A stretch of 45,756 nucleotides of DNA from CAZTCJ01 sp964612085 (GTDB lineage: Bacteria; Pseudomonadota; Alphaproteobacteria; JAJFIK01): positions 1-45,756 of the forward strand of contig CAZTCJ010000023.1 of the NCBI GenBank assembly GCA_964612085.1. The letters run 5' to 3'. The translations under genes and the position numbers were made by a program. Positions 33,043-40,683 of the stretch are shown here, in pieces. The first letter of the stretch is position 1. Every line of letters starts with the position of its first letter. A model generated the notes under the pieces. It was not told the origin of the DNA and did no database searches. It saw nothing but the letters and a program-made list of their open reading frames with translations.

Positions 33043-33786
33043 TTACTCTTTGCTCTCTTTTAGAAGATCATCGGGTTTGACTGCAATGAGCCGCTGAATC
33101 TGAGCGACCTTGCGGTCCACGAACAAAACATTCCGGATCACGATAATATCTTTCTTAGCGCCGCTGGTGGTCAAACGCATATCCCCGGCCCCGAGACCAA
33201 GAATGAGATTGCGGAAATAATCCTCGCTGTATTTTTCAAACAGCATGCCGCGCGTATCGTAACTGTTCTGGACATCGCCAATCAGGCGTTCTTCCGTCAT
33301 CTGACCCGGGCGGATCACCCAATAGGTCATCCGGTCAAAGATGAAGAAGGACAGAAGCCACAGGACGAACAAAACCGTCGAGAAGAACAGGTAAAATCCC
33401 ATATTCATATGGACGGATAATTCCGGTACGGAGGCAATAAGCTCATCCAGAATGCCCGCCCATCCCAAGGTAGAAACCACCAGCGCCAGAAAGAGCAGCG
33501 CGACCAGAGAAAACAGCCCGCGCAGACTTGCCGTCGTGAACGTCACCACGAGCAGCAAGATAACCGTGAATGTCAGGCCCAGGGCAGAGTTTTGGTGGAT
33601 GTATTCCGCACCATTCTGATCCAGGCGGACCGTATCGCCCATACTGTAACTCAGGCCCGCGAACACGAAACCGGTGAGCCAGACCGGCCACCAGTAGAAC
33701 AGCAGCGAATGGCTGTAAATCGTCAGGCTGGGCAGATCCTTGATGTCGGGCGCGTCTTCGGAAAATTCCACAGGTGTATCGGACAT
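33043..33786 (-). CDS. Four-helix membrane protein with C-terminal domain
   Basis: A 247-residue membrane protein that I do not recognise. Hydrophobic segments lie near residues 30-48, 70-88, 90-110 and 130-150 (FFSTVLFVLWLLSFFIF). The part after residue 160 (PGQMTEERLIGDVQNSYDTRGMLFEKYSEDYFRN) is soluble and ends with a beta-type stretch (KKDIIVIRNVLFVDRKVAQIQRLIAV) that resembles a PH-like membrane-bound signalling domain; certainty is low. GAGGGG lies 5 bases before the ATG. The EcfG box at 33924-33948 lies 138 bases upstream. Confidence 0.65.
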   Translation of the reverse strand: MSDTPVEFSEDAPDIKDLPSLTIYSHSLLFYWWPVWLTGFVFAGLSYSMGDTVRLDQNGAEYIHQNSALGLTFTVILLLVVTFTTASLRGLFSLVALLFLALVVSTLGWAGILDELIASVPELSVHMNMGFYLFFSTVLFVLWLLSFFIFDRMTYWVIRPGQMTEERLIGDVQNSYDTRGMLFEKYSEDYFRNLILGLGAGDMRLTTSGAKKDIIVIRNVLFVDRKVAQIQRLIAVKPDDLLKESKE

Positions 33787-33884
33787 GTTCCACCCCTCGC
33801 CTCGGCGATCCCCTCATAGAAAGTAACTGAACTGAATTGCTTGGCGGCAAGATCCAAGATAGTCAATTTACAGTACCTTGAGTG

Positions 33885-33900
33885 AATGACATTTGTCATT
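33885..33900. promoter_or_regulatory. AATGACA-TT-TGTCATT dyad
   Basis: A 16-base palindrome (7-bp arms) between the -10 of the minus-strand EcfG box and the start codon of the membrane protein gene, so inside its leader. It could be an operator. Confidence 0.35.
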
Positions 33901-33923
33901 GGCAAACTGGCACACGGATTGGA

Positions 33924-33948
33924 AACACTTTTTCAAAGGAATCGTTCC
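33924..33948 (-). promoter_or_regulatory. EcfG-type promoter of membrane protein gene
   Basis: GGAAC (33948-33944), 17-base spacer, TGTT ending at 33924 on the minus strand. It diverges from the box at 33979; the -35 elements are 30 bases apart. Confidence 0.7.
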
Positions 33949-33978
33949 TTCGTCGACGAAAAATTTTTACATGGGCCG

Positions 33979-34003
33979 GGAACCGATTGCGTCTGCGGGA
34001 GTT
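33979..34003 (+). promoter_or_regulatory. EcfG-type promoter of ExoD gene
   Basis: GGAAC (33979-33983), 17-base spacer, GTT (34001-34003), 65 bases before the ExoD ATG. The base before GTT is A, unlike the T in most others. Confidence 0.65.
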
Positions 34004-34067
34004 ATTCAATCGGCCGCGCCTGCGCTCTCCGGCAGGATCAGGGCAGCAGTCAAAAGGGACTGACCAT

Positions 34068-34670
34068 ATGAACGACAACGCCAAAGCGCAAAACCAGGAC
34101 GTACGCGGATTTGAGGACCTGTTCGACAGGATCTTAGAGGAAAGCGACGGGGACAAGATCAGTATCGACGAAGTGCTCGATGCCTTCAGCCACCGGTCCT
34201 TCGGCCCCCTCATCCTGGTCCCCGCCCTGCTCGCGGCTCTGCCGACCGGCGTGATACCGGGCGTGCCCATGCTGCTGGGCCTGGTGATCATTCTGATCTC
34301 GGCGCAGGTTCTCATTGGACGCTCTCATCCCTGGATTCCCAAACGCCTGAGGAATGTGGAAGTCGATCGGGATGTTTTCGAACAAGCCTGGGAACGGTTT
34401 CGTCCGATCTTCAAGCGGCTGGACAGTATTCTAAAACCACGCCTTACCTGGTTGACCGAACCGCCGTTCCTTCACGTCGTTGCCGTGATTGCCATTCTGC
34501 TTTCCATATCCATGGTACCGCTCGAATTCGTGCCTTTCGCTGTTGCCGTTCCGGGGTTTGCCATAACCGCCTTGGGCATGGGACTGGCAACGCGCGATGG
34601 GTTCATTGTATTGTTGGGATTGGTACTTTGTGGCGTGACGGTCTGGATCCTCTCATCCACATTTCTGTGA
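34068..34670 (+). CDS. ExoD-family membrane protein
   Basis: A 200-residue protein of the ExoD family, named for rhizobial exopolysaccharide synthesis and alkaline or stress survival. The hydrophilic head (residues 1-35: FEDLFDRILEESDGDKISIDEVLDAFSHRSFGPLI) is typical, followed by TM segments near 40-78, 135-155 and 160-195. The biochemical role is not known. I choose the ATG at 34068 with GGGA about 11 bases upstream. Under its EcfG promoter it would belong to the stress regulon; the DUF2141 gene is convergent. Confidence 0.88.
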   Translation: MNDNAKAQNQDVRGFEDLFDRILEESDGDKISIDEVLDAFSHRSFGPLILVPALLAALPTGVIPGVPMLLGLVIILISAQVLIGRSHPWIPKRLRNVEVDRDVFEQAWERFRPIFKRLDSILKPRLTWLTEPPFLHVVAVIAILLSISMVPLEFVPFAVAVPGFAITALGMGLATRDGFIVLLGLVLCGVTVWILSSTFL

Positions 34671-34682
34671 ATGAGAGGATCC
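34645..34682. terminator. Perfect 12-bp inverted repeat at ExoD end
   Basis: GGATCCTCTCAT (34645-34656) and ATGAGAGGATCC (34671-34682), spanning the ExoD stop codon, with a 14-base loop. There is no T-run. The nearby CTGTGA/TCACAG dyad (34700-34717) lies in the end of the convergent gene. Confidence 0.5.
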
Positions 34683-34695
34683 AGCTCTGCATCGG

Positions 34696-35142
34696 TTAAT
34701 CTGTGATCAATTTCACAGTGAGAGAAGTATCGCCTTCGACCTCGAATTTTGCGATGTCGAAAGACGGCGCCGACAAGCCGGGCTTGGCATTGTTGGAAAA
34801 ACCATAGCCTTCTTGAGGCAGACCAATGCCAGTCTGATCGAATGTCCCGTTTTCATTGGCATCGTGATACAGGCTGATGGCGTAGAGTCCGTTCTTCAGG
34901 TTCTCGAAAACAAGATCCACTTCACCGCTATCAGGCACGGACGAGTTCGCGGTTCCCACATTCTCACCATCCGGAAACTGATCCGGTGCATTGAAGATGG
35001 CAGCGCGAACCACGCCTGTGCTCGGCGGCACATTCGTTACGGTCAATGTCACCGTATACTGACCGCCCATGCCGCCTAACGATGCGCCCGGGTCGGCACT
35101 GCAGGCCCCAAGGACGCATAAGCCAAGAATAAAAGCCCTCAT
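34696..35142 (-). CDS. DUF2141 lipoprotein
   Basis: A 148-residue protein of the DUF2141 family (beta-sandwich, exported, unknown function). It begins with a short signal and lipobox LGAC (Cys14). The family string LTVTNVPPSTGVVRAAIFNAPDQFP, later GLYAISLYHDANENGTFDQTGIGLPQEGYGFSNNA, matches the usual 'Y-V-DxNxNGxxD' core. It starts 18 bases after the stop of the 60-residue gene at 35161 on the same strand, so it shares that EcfG promoter. Confidence 0.85.
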   Translation of the reverse strand: MRAFILGLCVLGACSADPGASLGGMGGQYTVTLTVTNVPPSTGVVRAAIFNAPDQFPDGENVGTANSSVPDSGEVDLVFENLKNGLYAISLYHDANENGTFDQTGIGLPQEGYGFSNNAKPGLSAPSFDIAKFEVEGDTSLTVKLITD

Positions 35143-35160
35143 GACAGTCTCCCGATGGGA

Positions 35161-35343
35161 TTAGCGGTAGTGCTGCAACCGGTTCGGATCGATACTATCG
35201 CCAATATCATCGACCGTATCCTCGATCTCATCGGCGGCGTCGTCCAAAGGATCGTCATCGACTTCCTGGAACAGCCAAACGGCGGCCAGAACCAGAACGA
35301 CAATCACAAGGATCGTAATAAGCCAACGGCTGAAAGAGCGCAT
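35161..35343 (-). CDS. Small acidic membrane protein
   Basis: A 60-residue protein: a basic start (MRSFSRW), one TM helix (about 8-26, ITILVIVVLVLAAVWLF) and a very acidic tail (EVDDDPLDDAADEIEDTVDDIGDSIDPN). The DAADEIEDTVDD tail resembles the mature part of entericidin-like lipoproteins but without a lipobox. GAGGGG lies 7 bases before the ATG. Its EcfG box lies 37 bases upstream, and DUF2141 follows. Function unknown. Confidence 0.65.
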   Translation of the reverse strand: MRSFSRWLITILVIVVLVLAAVWLFQEVDDDPLDDAADEIEDTVDDIGDSIDPNRLQHYR

Positions 35344-35379
35344 GACAAACCCCTCTATGGTCATTGCATATATATATTT

Positions 35380-35404
35380 AACAAGCCGTGATCTGAAGAG
35401 TTCC
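35380..35404 (-). promoter_or_regulatory. EcfG-type promoter of small acidic protein gene
   Basis: GGAAC (35404-35400), 17-base spacer, TGTT ending at 35380 on the minus strand, before the 60-residue gene. Its -35 lies 8 bases from the -35 of the divergent box at 35413. Confidence 0.7.
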
Positions 35405-35412
35405 GTCAGGCG

Positions 35413-35438
35413 GGAACGCAAGGGCGTCCGCTCTTGTT
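35413..35438 (+). promoter_or_regulatory. EcfG-type promoter of 45-residue gene
   Basis: GGAAC (35413-35417), 18-base spacer, TGTT ending at 35438, 34 bases before the start codon of the tiny membrane protein gene. Confidence 0.65.
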
Positions 35439-35472
35439 TCTAAAGGCGTCAAATCAATTGAGGATGCGAATG

Positions 35473-35610
35473 ATGGACAGTCTGTTTAATTTTCTCGTGA
35501 ATGCCGGTTTGTTTTTCCTGCTTCTCATGGGATTTATCTTTGTGCTGGCATTCGTGATCGGTGCAAAGCGGGCGCGCAGAGCAGCACGCAGACGAAATGA
35601 CGATACATAA
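35473..35610 (+). CDS. Tiny single-span membrane protein
   Basis: A 45-residue protein: MDSLFNFLVNAG, one TM helix (about 12-30, LFFLLLMGFIFVLAFVIG), and a strongly basic tail (AKRARRAARRRNDDT). Two ATGs stand in tandem (35470 and 35473); GAGG upstream fits the second. The charge pattern and upstream EcfG promoter support a real gene. The function is unknown; membrane peptides of this kind often modulate transporters or sensors, but this is inference. Confidence 0.6.
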   Translation: MDSLFNFLVNAGLFFLLLMGFIFVLAFVIGAKRARRAARRRNDDT

Positions 35611-35666
35611 ACGGGAAGACTCCACACCGCCTTTGAACGGTATGGAGCCTTTGTCTGTCTTGAACT

Positions 35667-35840
35667 CTATGCCGGCGGACGGCCGCGGGCCACATGCAAC
35701 ACGGCAAAGACCACCAGCAGCACCAGGAAAACAAAGAACAGAATTTGCGCGATCGACGCAAAAGCGCTGGCAATGCCGCCGAACCCGAAAACAGCGGCGA
35801 TCACCGCGAGAATGAAAAATAAAAGAGCATATCCAAGCAT
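35667..35840 (-). CDS. DUF1328 (UPF0391) small membrane protein
   Basis: A 57-residue protein of the DUF1328/UPF0391 family: MLGYALLFFILAVIAAVFGFGGIA, then a second hydrophobic stretch ILFFVFLVLLVVFAVLHV and a short basic tail. Members are frequent in proteobacteria and often stress-linked, role unknown. GGGAG lies 7 bases before the ATG at 35840 (another ATG stands directly upstream). The EcfG box is at 35892-35916. Confidence 0.8.
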   Translation of the reverse strand: MLGYALLFFILAVIAAVFGFGGIASAFASIAQILFFVFLVLLVVFAVLHVARGRPPA

Positions 35841-35891
35841 CATAAACTCCCTTCGTCAGACCGGTGGTCCATACTGCCACCACGTTTAGGA

Positions 35892-35916
35892 AACAAATGA
35901 CTTCATATGTGGTTCC
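35892..35916 (-). promoter_or_regulatory. EcfG-type promoter of DUF1328 gene
   Basis: GGAAC (35916-35912), 17-base spacer, TGTT ending at 35892 on the minus strand, 52 bases before the DUF1328 start codon. Confidence 0.75.
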
Positions 35917-35929
35917 TGACACGGAAACG

Positions 35930-35959
35930 AAAAACGGCGCGATCCATAAGATCGCACCG
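35930..35959 (-). terminator. Terminator of the OB-fold gene
   Basis: On the minus strand, stem CGG-T-GCGATC/GATCGC-G-CCG with a 5-base loop, followed by TTTTT. It lies between the OB-fold gene and the DUF1328 promoter. Confidence 0.75.
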
Positions 35960-36004
35960 CTTTCGCAAACCTCCAAGACACGAACTGTCTTTGGTCAAAC
36001 CGGT

Positions 36005-36676
36005 TTATTGCTCAACAATCGTCACAGACATATCGACGATTTGCGCCACAGTTTCGGCGATGATCTCACGGCGTTCGAAAAAGCCGTAATCGAGTTCACC
36101 GATCACCATCACCTCGTCGCCCTTGGCCAGTTGCACCAGACCCTTACCATCGACCGGGCTTTTCTTCATGGCCGTGGTATCCACCTGGATTTGACCGTAA
36201 TCTGTATCCAGAAGAAATTCGCTGTCATTGGGATCCAGCTTCGTGATGACACCATACGTACCGACTTCGGTGCCGTCCTCAAGCGGCTGGGGCTTGATGA
36301 ACATACGATAGGTGGTTTCCTCGTCCATATCGCTGGCGTGATAATAGGCATTATAGGTGTGCGAATAAACCGTATCCGCCTCTATCTTGCGCTCCTCGAA
36401 CAAATCGGCGTCGATCCGGCCGTAAACCGTCACTTTATCGCCAGCGCGCAGCGCCTGAGCTTCGTCGAAATCGTCCCAGTCGTCCATTTCCACCAGAACC
36501 GCGCCGCCATCGTAATCGAGCGTGAAAGCGTCAATATGCACCTGTTCAACAGTGCCCGACATGCTGATGCGCGTCTCGTCTTTTGCCTTTTTCAGCGAGG
36601 CACCGAGCGACGGAGACGCCGCGACAGCGACGAGCGCAGTGGTCGTCAAAGCTGTTTTGAGCATCGTCCGGAACAT
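36005..36676 (-). CDS. Exported OB-fold-type protein
   Basis: A 223-residue periplasmic protein. Residues 1-25 are a signal peptide ending LGA. The mature part repeats a beta-rich unit: MSGTVEQVHIDAFTLDY...GDKVTVYGRID-F-ERK-IEAD, and later VGTYGVITKLDPNDSEFLLD...GDEVMVIGELDYGFFERREIIAE. Both repeats end in a GD-x-V-x-V-G-D/E pattern, as in bacterial OB-fold (BOF/YgiW-like) proteins and the duplicated domain. Ligand unknown. AAGGAG lies 6 bases before the ATG. An EcfG box lies upstream. Confidence 0.7.
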   Translation of the reverse strand: MFRTMLKTALTTTALVAVAASPSLGASLKKAKDETRISMSGTVEQVHIDAFTLDYDGGAVLVEMDDWDDFDEAQALRAGDKVTVYGRIDADLFEERKIEADTVYSHTYNAYYHASDMDEETTYRMFIKPQPLEDGTEVGTYGVITKLDPNDSEFLLDTDYGQIQVDTTAMKKSPVDGKGLVQLAKGDEVMVIGELDYGFFERREIIAETVAQIVDMSVTIVEQ

Positions 36677-36734
36677 GATGATCTCCTTTCGTTGATTTTT
36701 TAACCGTCACTCCATGATGGCGTGACAAAGGAGA

Positions 36735-36759
36735 AACACGGCCCTGTCCGGACGGTTCC
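36735..36759 (-). promoter_or_regulatory. EcfG-type promoter of OB-fold gene
   Basis: GGAAC (36759-36755), 17-base spacer, TGTT ending at 36735 on the minus strand, 58 bases before the OB-fold start codon. It lies between the Trk operon end and this gene. Confidence 0.75.
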
Positions 36760-36779
36760 AAAATCGCCTGAAAGATGGT

Positions 36780-37451
36780 TTAGCGCCGGTTTTCAGGGGC
36801 TTTTGCCACCCCATAGGTGTCCTGCAACGCATCATACCCCTGGTCATTTGTGAGAATCAGGACCCGGTCGTCCGTTTCCAGCGCACCGGACCGGTCGGGT
36901 AGACGATATGTCTTATTCCGGAACACGCAGACGATGCGGCTGTCTTCAGGCAGAGCAATGTCGTCAAGCGCCGTCACCGCGCTATCCTTGCGGATGACAA
37001 GACCGAACAACCGCGCATCGCCTTCCAAAGCCGCGTCGGCGCGGAGCGCATCCCTATTCTCGATCAGATCCACAAGCCGGCGCGCGATGGTCTCATGGGG
37101 CGCAATAGCGAATTCGAGGCCCAGCTCGTCGCAAATGGTGCGGTGATCGGTCTGGCTGATCTGTGGAATGACTTTATCGAACCCGACGGACCGGCCGATC
37201 AAGGCCGACAGGATATTGTCCTGGTCGAAATCGGTGACGGCAATCAGCACGTTATCGCTGCTGTTCATGGCTTCCTTCAAAATGCCCGGCTTGGTGCCGT
37301 CGCCGACGATCAGGCCGCAGTCGAGCATATCGCCGACTTCATCCAAACGCTCCCGGTCCTTATCGACGACCACGACCTCATGGCCATGTTCCATCATATG
37401 ACGGGCGGTAGACAGGCCGATCTCGGAAGCCCCGACAATCACGATACGCAT
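36780..37451 (-). CDS. trkA: TrkA-type potassium uptake regulatory subunit
   Basis: A 223-residue Rossmann-type RCK protein that gates the TrkH potassium channel/transporter. MRIVIVGASEIGLSTARHM is the nucleotide-binding start, with Asp in VVVVDKDRERL fixing NAD(H)-type binding. The C-terminal TrkA-C part includes VIRKDSAVTALDDIALPEDSRIVCVFRNKTYRLPDR. Most E. coli TrkA proteins have two RCK units; this is the single-unit half-length type. The ATG overlaps the trkH stop in TGATG, so the two are coupled. Confidence 0.85.
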   Translation of the reverse strand: MRIVIVGASEIGLSTARHMMEHGHEVVVVDKDRERLDEVGDMLDCGLIVGDGTKPGILKEAMNSSDNVLIAVTDFDQDNILSALIGRSVGFDKVIPQISQTDHRTICDELGLEFAIAPHETIARRLVDLIENRDALRADAALEGDARLFGLVIRKDSAVTALDDIALPEDSRIVCVFRNKTYRLPDRSGALETDDRVLILTNDQGYDALQDTYGVAKAPENRR

Positions 37452-38938
37452 CACGCTCTCCCAAATTTGATCCACGTGCCGGGCCAGAACAGAATCAGCA
37501 CAGCAATAATTTCCAAACGGCCAAACCACATGTTCAGGGTTTGCAGCCAGATCAGCGGGACAGGCATGTCCGGTCCCGTAATGCCCCGGGACAACCCGAC
37601 CGTCGCGGTCGCCGAGACCACTTCAAAGAGACTGTCCACGGGATCATAGCCATAGCCCAGAAAGACCAGCCACGAAAACAGGTCCAGAGCCAGAAACAGC
37701 ACGATCACGGCAATAACCGAGACGATATCGTCATGCGATACTTTCCGGCCATGGCGGCGGACATGAGTCACCGCATGGGGCGGCATCTGGGTACGGAGCA
37801 ACTGCAGGCGGATAACCGCCGCAAGGATCGCGAACCGGATGATCTTGATGCCGCCTGCTGTCGAGCCCACATCGCCGCCGATTGCCATGGCCAAGACGAT
37901 CAAGAGAACGCTCATGGAACTTAAACCGGTGATGGGGGCCGCCGTGAATCCGCTATTGGTCTGGGCACTCACCACATGACTGGCGAGCGCCAGGACGGAT
38001 TGACCGGATCCCCCAGGCCCGGCGATCCATTCAAAAAGGCAAATCAAAAGCGTCCCGGCGGCGATCAGCCCCAGCAGCCAGTGGACATCCCGGTCCAGAA
38101 GCAGCGAACGCCCGCGGCTGCGCAGCAGCGCCGGGTAAAGCGCCAGGGAGACGGCGCCAGTGACCCCGAATAAGAGGATAATGCTCTGTGTCAGGACCGG
38201 GAACGATTCAAGACTGTCCGCCCTGTTGGAAAAGCCGCCCGTGGATACGGCACTCAAGGCATGGACGGCGGCATCCACCGGCGAACCGGTCACGATCAGC
38301 AGGCTGAGCAGGCAGGCGCCGGTCAATGCGGCGTAAACGGCCATGACTTCGCGGGCGCGGGCGCGGGTGCTGGCAAGAATGTCGCGTTCATCCAGGCCGA
38401 GCCGGCCGAGCCGCCGGGAAGCGCTGCCGGGGGTCATGACCAGCGCGAGCGCCGCCACGACCATGCCGAAGCCGCCGCACCATTGCAGCCAGGACCGGGT
38501 GATCTGCGCGGACCAGGGCCAGGATTCGATATCCCCGACCATGGTCAGGCCGGTCGTGGTGATGCCCGACATGGCTTCGAAGGCGGCCAGCTCGAAGCGC
38601 AGCCCGAAGCCCATGAAGGGCCAGACGAAAAGCGCCGCACTGATCAAGAATGTCAGGGACGCGGTGGCCAGCGCCTCGATGCGCCGGACCGAGCGGGGCC
38701 GGGGCAAGGGCCACAGCACGGTTATCGCCGCGGCGGCCGCCACCGGCACGCCCATGACCGCCAGACGCATCGCGAACGGCCATTGGCCGTCCGCCGCCGC
38801 GAGCACCATCGGCACGGCAAGCAGCACCGCCAAGACCGGCCATTGCAGGGCCAGCAAACCGATCAAAACGCGAAGCCGTATGGGCTGGGCAAGGACGGAC
38901 GCGCTTCTGGGCCGTATGGGTCTGGAGGAAGACGACAT
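37451..38938 (-). CDS. trkH: TrkH-type potassium transporter
   Basis: A 495-residue SKT-superfamily potassium transporter with the four pore loops. Selectivity-filter-like strings seen: SGITTTGLT, VSTGGFSNR, TNSGFTAAPI and SATATVGLS. Hydrophobic helices fill the rest. It imports K+ with TrkA, an early response to hyperosmotic stress. The start is at 38938; the Trk pair has no visible EcfG box, so its regulation is separate from the surrounding stress promoters. Confidence 0.88.
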   Translation of the reverse strand: MSSSSRPIRPRSASVLAQPIRLRVLIGLLALQWPVLAVLLAVPMVLAAADGQWPFAMRLAVMGVPVAAAAAITVLWPLPRPRSVRRIEALATASLTFLISAALFVWPFMGFGLRFELAAFEAMSGITTTGLTMVGDIESWPWSAQITRSWLQWCGGFGMVVAALALVMTPGSASRRLGRLGLDERDILASTRARAREVMAVYAALTGACLLSLLIVTGSPVDAAVHALSAVSTGGFSNRADSLESFPVLTQSIILLFGVTGAVSLALYPALLRSRGRSLLLDRDVHWLLGLIAAGTLLICLFEWIAGPGGSGQSVLALASHVVSAQTNSGFTAAPITGLSSMSVLLIVLAMAIGGDVGSTAGGIKIIRFAILAAVIRLQLLRTQMPPHAVTHVRRHGRKVSHDDIVSVIAVIVLFLALDLFSWLVFLGYGYDPVDSLFEVVSATATVGLSRGITGPDMPVPLIWLQTLNMWFGRLEIIAVLILFWPGTWIKFGRA

Positions 38939-39065
38939 GAAAGATTTTGCTCGCTGATGATATCCGCCGCTGTCCGACTTTACCCATATCCTACAGCTTT
39001 GGGGTGGCTCCCATCACTCGCGCATTTAGAGCATTCTTGAAGACAAACCACTTCCAAGCTTGTCT

Positions 39066-39098
39066 TTGACAGACAAAACAGGCGTTTGCCCTTAGACT
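39066..39098 (+). promoter_or_regulatory. Possible housekeeping promoter of GPH gene
   Basis: TTGACA at 39066-39071 is followed at suboptimal spacing by CCCTTA or TTAGAC. It lies 41 bases before the transporter start codon. A weak match; the region 38939-39139 holds nothing else. Confidence 0.3.
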
Positions 39099-39139
39099 GC
39101 CGCCAAAGGCCAAATGGCACCAAGCGGGGGTGAGCGTTC

Positions 39140-40612
39140 ATGACCGTCACAGCAGCGAAGCGCGCAGGGTCCGATGGGAGCCAACCCGCGCCGCCCCTGT
39201 CCATCTGGACCAAGCTCGCCTATGGCTTCGGCGCCGTCGCTTACGGTGTGAAGGACAACGGTTTCGATTTTTTCTTCCTGCTGTTCTACAGCCAGGTGAT
39301 CGGCGTCGATCCGCGCCTGGTCGGGCTCGCCCTCACCATCGCGCTCGTCATCGATGCCGTCAGTGATCCGATTGTCGGCTACTGGTCGGATGTCTTCCGC
39401 TCCCGGTTCGGACGCCGCCATCCCTTCATGTATGCCGCGGCGATCCCCGTAGCCGTGAGCTTTTTCTTCATCTGGAACCCGCCGGGCGGCTGGTCCGATC
39501 CGGCCCTGTTTTGGTACTTGCTGTTGCTATCCGTCCTGGTCCGGACCTTTATCACCTTCTTCGAGACGCCGAGTTCGGCGCTGCTGCCGGAACTGACGGA
39601 CAATTACGACGAACGCAGCACCGCCATGAGCTACCGCTATTATTTCGGCTGGACCGGCGGCAATGCCATGACGGTGATGATGTTTTTCTTCATCTTCCCG
39701 GCCTTCGCCACGGTCGAGATCGCGGACGGCCGGTTCAATCCGGACAGTTATGCCCTTTACGGCGTCATTGGCTCGTCCCTCATGTTCCTGGCCGTGATGG
39801 TGACCGCTTTGGGCACCCATTCCCGCATCCCCTATCTGAAACAGCCGCCGCCCAAACAGACGAAATCCCTCCTGACCATGATGAAGGAGATTGTGGAAAC
39901 CCTTTCGGACCGCTCCTTCTTCGCCCTGTTCGGGGCATCTTTGTTCGCGGCCATCGGCCGGGGCCTGTCCGGCGCCTTGACCTTTTATTTCCTCACCTAT
40001 TTCTGGGCGTTCAATTCCGAACAGACCGGCCTGATCACGCTGGGCACCTTCATCGCCGCCGTCATCGGCTTCGTGCTTGCGCCGATCGCATCGCGCACTT
40101 TGGGCAAGAAACGGGGCGCGGTGATCATCGGTCTGGTCGCCTTTATCGGATCGCCGGCGCCGATCTTCCTGAGACTGATCGGCGTCATGCCGGAAAACGG
40201 CACGGACCTTCTGTTCTGGATCGTTTTCATCACCTCCGTGGTCGATGTGGGGCTGATCATCTGTTATCAGATCCTGGCGAGTTCCATGATCGCGGATCTG
40301 GTGGAACACAGCGCCCTCAAGACCAAACGCCGGTCCGAAGGCGTCTTTTTCGCGGCGAATACCTTCATCCGCAAAATGGTTCAAGGCATCGGCCTGACGG
40401 CGGCGGCGTTCATTCTCTATCTGGCGCAATTCCCCCAAGGCGCGGCACCGGGCGAGGTCTCGGACGACACCATCTGGCAACTCGGCGCCTATTACGTGCC
40501 CTCCGTCCTAATCGTGTGGATGCTGATGATCGCCTGTATCTCGGCCTATAGGATCGACCGCAGCCAACATGAGGAAAACCTGCGGAAACTGAGCGAGGAC
40601 GGCACGCCATAA
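39140..40612 (+). CDS. GPH-type sugar:cation symporter (MFS)
   Basis: A 490-residue transporter of the glycoside-pentoside-hexuronide family. About 12 TM segments are visible. Family marks: KLAYGFGAVAYGVKDNGFDFF at the start, VIDAVSDPIVGYWSDVFRSRFGRRHPFMYAAAIP as the conserved loop with D-P-x-x-G-x-x-SD, and TPSSALLPELTDNYDERS. Many members transport glycosides or oligosaccharides. The SMP-30 lactonase-like and Old Yellow Enzyme genes follow, so a joint catabolic function is possible but not shown. AAGCGGGGGTGAG precedes the ATG. Confidence 0.85.
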   Translation: MTVTAAKRAGSDGSQPAPPLSIWTKLAYGFGAVAYGVKDNGFDFFFLLFYSQVIGVDPRLVGLALTIALVIDAVSDPIVGYWSDVFRSRFGRRHPFMYAAAIPVAVSFFFIWNPPGGWSDPALFWYLLLLSVLVRTFITFFETPSSALLPELTDNYDERSTAMSYRYYFGWTGGNAMTVMMFFFIFPAFATVEIADGRFNPDSYALYGVIGSSLMFLAVMVTALGTHSRIPYLKQPPPKQTKSLLTMMKEIVETLSDRSFFALFGASLFAAIGRGLSGALTFYFLTYFWAFNSEQTGLITLGTFIAAVIGFVLAPIASRTLGKKRGAVIIGLVAFIGSPAPIFLRLIGVMPENGTDLLFWIVFITSVVDVGLIICYQILASSMIADLVEHSALKTKRRSEGVFFAANTFIRKMVQGIGLTAAAFILYLAQFPQGAAPGEVSDDTIWQLGAYYVPSVLIVWMLMIACISAYRIDRSQHEENLRKLSEDGTP

Positions 40613-40683
40613 GCCATGGACAAACCGGCTTAAGACTAAATATCCTGCATCCGGCAGGCTCCTCAACGACAGGAAAACCGCTC

